From JBHELG01 sp046263195 (GTDB taxonomy: Bacteria; Actinomycetota; Nitriliruptoria; Nitriliruptorales; JAHWKO01), in NCBI GenBank assembly GCA_046263195.1, contig JBHELG010000071.1, positions 1-12,654 on the forward strand: 12,654 nucleotides of DNA, given 5' to 3'. This document shows, in pieces, positions 7,601 to 12,654 of this stretch. Position 1 is the first letter of the stretch; every line of letters starts with the position of its first letter. The position numbers and the translations under genes were made by a program. A model generated the notes under the pieces. The model worked only from the letters and a program-made list of their open reading frames with translations. It did not search any database and was not told where the DNA came from.

Positions 7601-7841
7601 CAGCCTCGGGACTCCACCCGCTAGCCACCACGACCGGTCGCTGTGGCGCGAGGCGGCGCGCACCGTCGAGAGCTACCGGCTGCGCTGGGACATCACTGAC
7701 CCCGACCGCCCCCTCGGCGATGAACCCCAGGATCCGGCGCAACTGTCCGAACATCGCTGGGCCGCCACGGCGCTCGACCGCAACCGCCGCGAGCTGACGC
7801 ACGATCGCCAGTCCGGCCGCAGCATTGCCCTCGGGCGCTAG
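4662..7841 (+). CDS. MobF-family relaxase-helicase (TrwC/TraA type)
   Basis: 1059 aa from ATG 4662 (MLNIGRM, the usual family start; GTG 4641 is in frame but has no better binding site). It nicks oriT, stays covalently bound by tyrosine and unwinds the transferred strand. Residues 1-300 are the relaxase domain: Tyr pairs Y14-Y15 and Y26-Y27, the FDLTFRAPKSVSLLW segment near 82-96, and the metal triad H151, H162, H164 in HRTSR...DPLLHTHVLVAN. Residues about 430-820 are a superfamily 1 helicase: Walker A GRAGTGKT (464-471), Walker B VVDEAG (535-540), GDPHQLPEIDAGG, then GHKAQGLTVDH and YVALSRGRE. Residues about 845-945 are a charged coiled coil, perhaps for partner contact. All key residues are present, so it looks active. 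No coupling protein or secretion genes are seen, so transfer would need another element's machinery. Confidence 0.95.
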   Translation: MLNIGRMAPGSHGYYLSVVAAGVEDYYLARGEAPGRWLGRGAELLGLEGRVEAGPLRHVLAGAEPHTGACLAAHPARKVPGFDLTFRAPKSVSLLWALGDGAVAAEVRDAHDAAVEAAISFIEREAARTRRGAGGSERVEVDGLIAAAFRHRTSRAGDPLLHTHVLVANLARTPDDGVWRTLESRRLFLYAKTAGFLYQAHLRDELTRRLGVAWQPVVNGYADLAGISRPLIDAFSRRRQAILQRLDDRGETSAKAAQVATLETRVAKEGQVSEAELRRGWAKRAELLGFDRATLDQLLHRHQAREPDIEVLADELVGREVLTEQRSTFSRRDVLQAVAQRLPDGATVEHVEELADAVLEHGSDQLVALERRYGPLAAVGPASPLDASHAPTDEDEARLTTLGLLLAEQGAVRSALDRRDEGIAVVPEGLVEGVLSARRSLSEEQDAMVRRLTTAGEGVAVVVGRAGTGKTFGLAVAREAWRRAGIPVVGAALAARAALELQEAAGIPSTTVHRLQAALQDPRPGSPLAPGSVLVVDEAGMVVTRVLSRLLAHAEDQRVKVVLVGDPHQLPEIDAGGLFRALATRLPAIELSENRRQQQAWEVGALDQLRHGDPADAVAAYTHHRRIIAAETAEMAREQLVSDWWDVYDELGATSAVMVAMRQVDVEDLNARATLRLRAAGLLSGAALKVDGMEFQAGDRIVCLRNDRRLHVLNGTRATVTRVDPTARSLTVLADDGAALTLPADYFDAGHVAHGYAITGHKAQGLTVDHTFVLASPELHREWGYVALSRGRESNRLYVHGNDRDLEPELDQHGAPAPSDPTATLAARFGRSRAHQPVSDDAAVLAARWRELQQQLAGPTVRRQRELSRQRDELADRRDSLRRLVDRDQQQLDRLDHRLRRLCHRQERTELETRLSRNRPALAETEQHLRQVGRALAALPGESAIAQAQDELSALTRQLSEIADVRVRSAERHPPGYLLRSLGTPPASHHDRSLWREAARTVESYRLRWDITDPDRPLGDEPQDPAQLSEHRWAATALDRNRRELTHDRQSGRSIALGR

Positions 7842-7909
7842 GACCCCCTCGCAACCCAGCCCACCCCAGAGGCGCGGGCCGGCAACTAGGGGCGCGATGG
7901 AGGAAGGAA

Positions 7910-7929
7910 CCGGCCACGCGAATGGCCGG
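7910..7929. other. Hairpin between relaxase and cyclase genes
   Basis: A perfect 7-bp inverted repeat CCGGCCA/TGGCCGG with a 6-base loop lies 69 bases after the relaxase stop and 49 bases before the cyclase start. It has no T-tract. It could end relaxase transcription, act as an operator for the cyclase gene or slow read-through. Its presence argues against a tightly coupled operon. Confidence 0.45.
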
Positions 7930-7977
7930 CGCATGGCGAGTAGGGTGAGCTGCGTCCGGGGCCGAGCGGAGAGCAGC

Positions 7978-10900
7978 GTGCCAGAGTTCTGTCCCCACTG
8001 CGCCAGCTCCCTGCCCGCGGAGGCCCGTTTCTGCGCCACCTGCGGGGGCTCGGTCCGCCAGCTTGCCGATGCGACCTCCAGGCGCCGCCTGAGCGGAGAG
8101 CGTCGTCCGGTGACAGCACTTTTCGCGGACGTCGTCGACTCGACGAGGCTTGCGGAGCGCGCCGACCCCGAGGACTGGGCGGAGACGGTCAACCGCGTCT
8201 TCGAGCTCATGTCGCAGTCCGTGTCCCGTTACGGGGGCACCGTGACGCAGCTGGCAGGCGACGGACTGCTCGCCGTCTTCGGCGCCCCGCTGGCCCATGA
8301 GGACGACCCCGAACGGGCGGTACGCGCTGGCATCGACATGGTCGCTGCCATCGAGGCCGCAGGCGAGCTGCTGCGCCATGCGGAAGGCGAGCTGACGATC
8401 AGGGTGGGTATCAGCACCGGACCGGTGGTGGTCGGCACGGTGGGGGGCGAGCTGCATTCGGAGTACACGGCGCTGGGGGACGCGGTGAACGTCGCTGCCC
8501 GCATGCAGGCAGAGGCCCGACCGGGCAGTGTGCTCGTCACCGCGGAGACGCATCGCCACGTCAGACGAGTTGTGGATGCGTTCGACCTCGGTCCAATGGC
8601 GGTGAAGGGTAAGGAAGAGCCGGTCCACGCCTTCGAGGTGGTGGGACTGCGTCCCGACGTGGTGGCCCCCCATGCCGGCTTCGACGCCCCCCTCGTGGGC
8701 CGCACAGTCGAGTTGGACCGCCTGGAGGAGTCGCTGGCGGCCGCGGTGTCCGGACGTGGTCGTTCCGCTCTGGTGCTTGGCGAGCCGGGGATTGGCAAGA
8801 GCAGGCTGGTACGGGAGCTGCGGGTCCGCACCAGTGAGGTTGCGGGTGAGGTGCAGTGGGCGCAGGGGCGCTGCCTGTCGTTTGGTAGCAACCTGGCTTA
8901 CCACCTCGTGGTCGACGTCGTGCGCGGCCTGGTTGGGATACAGGCGGGAGAGCACGGGTCGCCAGCCCGCGAGGTACTCGAGAAAGCGCTCGAGGACTTG
9001 CCTGGCGACGACGCACCGGTAGCCACCGACCTTGCCCATCTGCTCGGCCTGCCCCTTGACCCCTCGGAGCGTCAGCGGCTCGATGCTCTCGAGCCGGCCG
9101 CGGTGCAGCCCCGCTACCTCTCGGCCCTGCGCCAACTGGTGGGTGGGCTTTCCGCTATGGGGCCGCTGGTGGTCGTATGCGAGGACGTCCACTGGGCGGA
9201 CACGTCGTCGGTGGAGCTCCTCACCCGACTTCTGTCCGTGGTCGATGAAACTCCACTGCTGCTTATCGTCACTGGTCGGCCCGAGCGTGCAGTGCCCGGG
9301 TGGCGGTTGGTCAACGAGATTCGTGCCCGATTCGGCGACGCCTTGATAGAGGTGACCCTTGGCCCGCTAACCCGACAGGTGGCACGAGAGCTGGCAGACA
9401 CCCTGGCCGTGGGTCACCTCGCGCACCGGCTCAGCGATGTCGTCGCATCGAAGGCCGAGGGCAATCCTCTGTTCGTCGAGGAGTTGGTGCGAACGCTGCT
9501 AGACCGCCTCCCCCAGCAGCCGAACGCGGCCCTCGATGAGGCCACCTTGGCCGAGATCCCCGACAACCTTCACGGTCTGCTCCTTGCCCGCATCGACCGC
9601 CTACCCGAACCTGCTCGACGACTGTTGCGCGTAGCTGCGGTGATCGGGCGCGAGTTCCCCGCAGCCCTGCTCGACGAGGTCATGGCGCAGGAGATGGACG
9701 CTGACCCTCCCGGCCGGCAGCTGGGGCAGCTGGAGGCCGCGGGATTGCTGCGGCTGACGAGCGCCCGACCTGAGCTCGTGTATGCCTTCCGTCATGCGCT
9801 GGTACAGGACGCCGCCTACGGCTCACTGCTCAAGAGCGAGCGGCGCCGCTTGCACGGGGTGGTGGGCGAGGCGCTAGAGCGGCTCTATCCGCAACGTCGA
9901 GGGGAGTTGGCTGCCCAACTCGCCCGCCACTTCGAGCAGTCGCGGCGGCCCGACCGCGCCGCCCGGTACCAGCTGGAGGCCGGGGAGCAGGCGCTGCGAC
10001 GTTTCGCGAACCGCGAAGCCCTCGACTTCCTGGAGAAGGCCGCCGACCACGCCGCCCAGGCTGGCAGCGATGCGGACAGTGCACATTTCCGGCTCGCCAC
10101 GCTTCTGGCGCTAGGCGAGGCACGTCGGGCGAATGGCGACATCCCGGCAGCGAGGGCCTCCTTCGAGCACGCCGCGAGCCTCGCTCGAGACCTCGGGGAC
10201 CCTGAGGCTCTGGCCCGGGCCGCGCTGGGGTACGCCAAGGCCTCCGACATCTGGGGGGTCGACGAAACCCTGCGGGGGCTTCTCGAAGATGACTTGGCCC
10301 GCCTCGGCGACGACCCGACCCCGCTGCGGGCGCGGGTCATGGCCCGCCTCGGCCAGGCCCTCTACTACGACCCCGACCCTCACAGGCGACGACAGCTGAT
10401 CGACACTGCCGTCAAAGAAGCTCACCACCTCGGCGACGACGCTGCCCTCGCCGAGGTGCTCAGCGCCCGCCATACCCTCGGCGGTCCCGACCACCTCGAC
10501 CAGCGGCTGGACGACGCCACTCTGATCGTCGACATCGCCCAGCGCACCGGCGACTGGGACCTCGAACTGCGCGGTCGGGGCTGGCGGCTCGTCGACCTGC
10601 TCGCGGGCGCTCAGGTTGAGGGCGCGTGGCAGGAGATGGAGCGCCACGCACAGCTGGCCCACAGGCTCAACGACCCCCTCCACCTGCGCGATGCAACCGC
10701 CTGGCAGGCCATGCGAGCAGCCCTCGCCGGCCGCTTCGAGGACGCGGAAAGACTCAGTGAGGAGGCCTATCGCCTCGGGCACGAGGCAGGCGACCGGTCC
10801 GCCGAGCTGACCCAGCTCGTCCAGCGGCATTTGATCGTCTTCCTGCGGGGACGACCGCAGGAGTTCGCCGAACTCGTAGCCAGTCTTCAAGACCTCGCGG

Positions 10901-11490
10901 CGCTGCCGCACATGGGGCACGGCTTCAAGCTCGCGCTTGCCCACCTGCACGCGCGGCAGGGCCTGCGGAACCAGGCCCGCACCTGGCTCGAGGCAGTCGG
11001 CCACGACGACTACACCGAGCTCCCACGCGACGTCCTTTGGCTCGACCTTCTGACCTTCGCCGCGGACGCGAGCACCTTCGTGGGTGACATACCCCGGTCC
11101 GCCCAGCTCTACGGGCTCCTGCGGCCCTACGCAGACCGGGTCGCCGTGTTGGACCGGGCGCACAACTTCCTCGGGTCCGTCTCCCGCGTTGTCGGTCTCC
11201 TCGCAACCCTCCTCGGCCGCTTCGATGAGGCCGAAGCCCACTTCGAGGCGGCGCTGGACCATCACCAGCAGCTGGGCTCTCCGCCTCTCGTCTCGCTCAC
11301 CCAAATGGGCTATGCCCAGATGCTGCGCGCCCGGGGAGGACCCGGAGATGAGGAACGGGGCAGGGAGCTTCATGCCCGCGCGCTTGCCATCGCCGACGAG
11401 CTCGGCATGGAACTACCCGACGACGAGGACTGGCCGGTGCTCCTTGCAGTTCGCAACCAGCCGCAAGTCGACGAGAAAAGCCTTTCATAG
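7978..11490 (+). CDS. Zinc ribbon - class III nucleotidyl cyclase - AAA/STAND ATPase - TPR protein
   Basis: 1170 aa. GTG 7978 is chosen because GGAGAG (7968-7973) precedes it and the protein then opens with a zinc ribbon (C5, C8, C19, C22); in-frame starts at 7825 and 7897 add no recognisable domain. Residues about 43-215 are a class III cyclase that would make a cyclic nucleotide from ATP (or another NTP): metal Asps D51 (FADVVDST) and D95 (AGDGLLAVFG), D168 in ALGDAVN (usually adenine-specifying), and transition-state N171 and R175. The usual substrate Lys before GDG is replaced by Gln (Q91). Residues about 235-560 are a AAA/STAND ATPase with Walker A GEPGIGKS (268-275) and Walker B VVVCEDVHWAD (398-408). 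A DAAYGSLLKSERRRLH linker and TPR-like helices fill about 600-1165. No membrane span is seen. It is probably a cytosolic ligand-gated signalling enzyme. The class is common in actinobacteria, but inputs are unknown. Confidence 0.92.
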   Translation: MPEFCPHCASSLPAEARFCATCGGSVRQLADATSRRRLSGERRPVTALFADVVDSTRLAERADPEDWAETVNRVFELMSQSVSRYGGTVTQLAGDGLLAVFGAPLAHEDDPERAVRAGIDMVAAIEAAGELLRHAEGELTIRVGISTGPVVVGTVGGELHSEYTALGDAVNVAARMQAEARPGSVLVTAETHRHVRRVVDAFDLGPMAVKGKEEPVHAFEVVGLRPDVVAPHAGFDAPLVGRTVELDRLEESLAAAVSGRGRSALVLGEPGIGKSRLVRELRVRTSEVAGEVQWAQGRCLSFGSNLAYHLVVDVVRGLVGIQAGEHGSPAREVLEKALEDLPGDDAPVATDLAHLLGLPLDPSERQRLDALEPAAVQPRYLSALRQLVGGLSAMGPLVVVCEDVHWADTSSVELLTRLLSVVDETPLLLIVTGRPERAVPGWRLVNEIRARFGDALIEVTLGPLTRQVARELADTLAVGHLAHRLSDVVASKAEGNPLFVEELVRTLLDRLPQQPNAALDEATLAEIPDNLHGLLLARIDRLPEPARRLLRVAAVIGREFPAALLDEVMAQEMDADPPGRQLGQLEAAGLLRLTSARPELVYAFRHALVQDAAYGSLLKSERRRLHGVVGEALERLYPQRRGELAAQLARHFEQSRRPDRAARYQLEAGEQALRRFANREALDFLEKAADHAAQAGSDADSAHFRLATLLALGEARRANGDIPAARASFEHAASLARDLGDPEALARAALGYAKASDIWGVDETLRGLLEDDLARLGDDPTPLRARVMARLGQALYYDPDPHRRRQLIDTAVKEAHHLGDDAALAEVLSARHTLGGPDHLDQRLDDATLIVDIAQRTGDWDLELRGRGWRLVDLLAGAQVEGAWQEMERHAQLAHRLNDPLHLRDATAWQAMRAALAGRFEDAERLSEEAYRLGHEAGDRSAELTQLVQRHLIVFLRGRPQEFAELVASLQDLAALPHMGHGFKLALAHLHARQGLRNQARTWLEAVGHDDYTELPRDVLWLDLLTFAADASTFVGDIPRSAQLYGLLRPYADRVAVLDRAHNFLGSVSRVVGLLATLLGRFDEAEAHFEAALDHHQQLGSPPLVSLTQMGYAQMLRARGGPGDEERGRELHARALAIADELGMELPDDEDWPVLLAVRNQPQVDEKSLS

Positions 11491-11534
11491 GCCGCACTCG
11501 AGGACCGCCTGGAGCCTCTCAGGCTATGAAAGGC
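11480..11534 (+). terminator. Inverted repeat over the cyclase stop, probable 3' hairpin
   Basis: GCCTTTCATAG (11480-11490, ending in the TAG stop codon) pairs perfectly over 11 bp with CTATGAAAGGC (11524-11534). The 33-base loop contains a smaller GAGG/CCTC stem. The position suggests a terminator or mRNA 3'-end structure, but no T-tract follows. The right arm extended by one base, CTATGAAAGGCG, repeats the 12-mer upstream of the relaxase, so a protein-binding role is also possible. Confidence 0.5.
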
Positions 11535-11777
11535 GCCGAAGAACTACTCCCCCACCACGTCAACAGCGCGTCTGACTCCTGCTCTCCGTGAGGACGGGGG
11601 TTTGAAGTTCAGCGCGTCGAGAGGTTCCACAACGCGCCCCCTTTCATGCGCTGAATGGCTCATCGAGCAAGGAGGATGGCCTCGGAAGGCGCGAACGGGA
11701 GCACGAACTGCTCGCGAGCGGCGGACGACCTCTCACAACCTTCTCACAACACTTTCCGCGGTGACGAATGTGAGGAA
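11491..11777. other. Gap between cyclase and integrase region
   Basis: No convincing gene is present. It holds the right arm of the hairpin over the cyclase stop, a CCCCC...GGGGG pairing between about 11550 and 11600, and the TCTCACAAC direct repeats at 11731-11750. A 58-codon frame starting at ATG 11656 runs to the TGA at 11830, but only its last part matches anything recognisable (the broken excisionase). Confidence 0.45.
11731..11750. repeat. Two direct repeats one helical turn apart, with a downstream inverted copy
   Basis: TCTCACAAC occurs at 11731-11739 and 11742-11750, offset 11 bases. TTCTCACA (11741-11748) is also mirrored by TGTGAGgAA at 11769-11777, which includes the Shine-Dalgarno of the following frame. 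Direct repeats about one turn apart are the usual layout of excisionase or recombination accessory-factor sites; this could equally be an operator for the xis-int genes. Confidence 0.45.
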
Positions 11778-11934
11778 ATGATGGATGACTCGAGGACTGG
11801 GGTACCCCTTACGAGGCCGCCGGAGATGTGACGTTCCCACGCTCCGAATCGGACGACGGCTCCTCGTCCCCGTTGCTGCCCTCGTCAAACTGCTTGACGA
11901 CCCTCAACTCCCTCACCCCGAAGAGAGAGAAGCC
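11778..11934 (+). pseudogene. Second excisionase remnant, wing in frame with the integrase
   Basis: After GAGGAA (11772-11777) one frame from ATG 11778 reads MMDDSRTGV, the next gives PYEAAGDV, and the third gives DVPTLRIGRRLLVPVAALVK followed by LLDDPQ. Together these resemble the second half of an excisionase (SRTGVYEA...GDVPTLRIGRRLLVP), with two frame changes. The first helix of the HTH is not recognisable. The wing part lies in one open frame that starts at ATG 11785 (7 bases after GAGGAA) and continues without a stop into the integrase, 50 codons later. It is either a wrecked excisionase or a short N-terminal extension of the integrase made from its wing. Confidence 0.55.
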
Positions 11935-12654
11935 ATGACCAGCGAGGTGTTCAGGAGGTGCGCAAGACACGGCTGCGGCGCAATCCTCAAGGTCGGCGCT
12001 CAGCGCTGCCACAGATGCGGGGGCGACGCTTACAGCTGGGCCTTTCGGGTCGACATCGGCAGCGACGCTAAGGGGAAGCGACGGCAGACGAGACGAGGCG
12101 GCTTCGCCAGCAAGAAGGAAGCCATCCGCGCTCGGCGCGAGCTGCTCGCATCGGTTGACGGCGGCCGCTACGTGGAGCCGCGCAAGCTGACCCTGGCCGC
12201 GTACCTCCGGGATGAGTGGCTCGTCGCGACGTCGCCGCCAGCGGTCGCGTGGAAGACGTGGCGGGAACGGCGCGACTCCTTCGAGCGCCACGTCATCACG
12301 CGCTTTGGAGGCGTCGAACTGCAGAAGCTCACCGCCGCCCAGCTGACCGCCCTCTACGGCGATCTCCTGCGCGAGGGCGGACCCGCAGGGCAAGGGCTCT
12401 CACCTACCACGGTCCGCGATCTCCACCGCCGGCTGCGCAAGGCGCTCGCTGATGCGGTGCGCTGGGGGTTGACCGAACGCAACCCCACTGACCTCGCCGA
12501 TCCACCTCCCGCGAAGGTCGCCGCCTCAGCGCGTCGCGCCGCCATGCAGACCTGGGACGAGGACGAGCTTCGAACCTTCCTCGAAGCCACCAGCGGCGAT
12601 CCGCTGGGCACGCTGTGGCTCGTCGCTGCCCTGACGGGACTGCGCCGTTCGGAG
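11935..12654 (+). CDS. Tyrosine recombinase (integrase), C-terminal part outside window
   Basis: 240 codons are visible from ATG 11935, and the frame is open at the window edge. The frame is also open back to ATG 11785. The N-terminus has a Cys/His cluster (CARHGC, then CHRCG) that looks like a small zinc ribbon. Next is the arm-binding region YSWAFRVDIGSDAKGKRRQ...GGFASKKEAIRARREL, then the SAM-like core-binding domain (LTLAAYLRDEWL to NPTDLADPP). The catalytic domain begins TWDEDELRTFLEA and reaches ALTGLRRSE, whose R237 is the first catalytic Arg; the later H-x-x-R and Tyr lie outside. Such enzymes integrate and excise elements at att sites, usually tRNA genes. With the MobF relaxase it marks an integrative mobilizable element. 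The att site is probably beyond the right edge. Confidence 0.93.
   Translation, partial: MTSEVFRRCARHGCGAILKVGAQRCHRCGGDAYSWAFRVDIGSDAKGKRRQTRRGGFASKKEAIRARRELLASVDGGRYVEPRKLTLAAYLRDEWLVATSPPAVAWKTWRERRDSFERHVITRFGGVELQKLTAAQLTALYGDLLREGGPAGQGLSPTTVRDLHRRLRKALADAVRWGLTERNPTDLADPPPAKVAASARRAAMQTWDEDELRTFLEATSGDPLGTLWLVAALTGLRRSE

Noticed and set aside
7693..9192. 499-codon open frame on the minus strand
   Set aside because: It lies opposite the conserved relaxase and cyclase frames, has no domain-like segments and is explained by high GC third positions.
10111..11373. 420-codon open frame on the minus strand
   Set aside because: It is antisense to the TPR region of the cyclase protein, with composition typical of a shadow frame; no motif is recognised.
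11809..12393. 194-codon minus-strand frame
   Set aside because: It is antisense to the integrase start and the excisionase wing, both of which have recognised motifs.
1..12654. CRISPR arrays, tRNA and rRNA genes
   Set aside because: I found no regularly spaced repeats and no cloverleaf or rRNA-like sequence in reading through the window.

Overview
The window is high-GC DNA with Shine-Dalgarno-led genes, GTG starts and actinobacterial protein types: PadR regulator, MobF relaxase beginning MLNIGRM, class III cyclase/ATPase/TPR protein, and tyrosine integrase with a wing-type excisionase. It looks like an actinomycete chromosome carrying part of an integrated mobilizable element. The species cannot be told from the sequence.

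Left part (1-2941), ordinary chromosomal-type genes. A minus-strand gene with a HEPN-like helical motif runs off the left edge (232 codons visible, ATG at 696). After about 580 bases without a gene, a minus-strand operon encodes a PadR repressor (2396-2037) and a polytopic membrane protein (2040-1279) joined by an ATGA overlap. A SRPBCC-fold protein (2510-2941, +) is divergent from them. The 104-base divergent gap holds a good sigma70-type promoter for the padR operon. An ATGT-N8-ACAC palindrome overlaps its -35 box and a possible -10 box for the SRPBCC gene, so PadR probably controls both directions.

Middle part (2942-4661), decayed DNA. About 500 bases without a gene are followed by three recognisable pseudogenes: a small membrane protein (two 1-base deletions), the C-terminal end of an alpha/beta hydrolase (several indels), and a minus-strand excisionase (two 1-base deletions). 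Six or seven frame changes fall within about 700 bases, while the neighbouring 3.2 and 3.5 kb genes are intact.

Right part (4662-12654), mobile element. A MobF relaxase-helicase (1059 aa) is followed in the same direction by a large protein (1170 aa) with a zinc ribbon, class III nucleotidyl cyclase, AAA/STAND ATPase and TPR-like region. Next come a 3'-end hairpin, a second broken excisionase, and the first 240 codons of a tyrosine recombinase cut off by the window edge just after its first catalytic Arg motif. No coupling protein or type IV secretion genes are visible, so on this evidence the element is mobilizable (IME-like) rather than self-transmissible.

The less ordinary points are these. 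The surviving wing of the second excisionase is in one open frame with the integrase, with a Shine-Dalgarno at the upstream ATG (11785). The two excisionase wrecks flank the relaxase-cyclase pair. A 12-mer, CTATGAAAGGCG, occurs just before the relaxase and just after the cyclase, where it also forms an inverted repeat over the cyclase stop codon. A cyclase-ATPase-TPR signalling protein sits as apparent cargo beside the relaxase. I did not find a clearly new multi-gene system. The cyclase-ATPase gene and the excisionase-integrase arrangement deserve the closest look.
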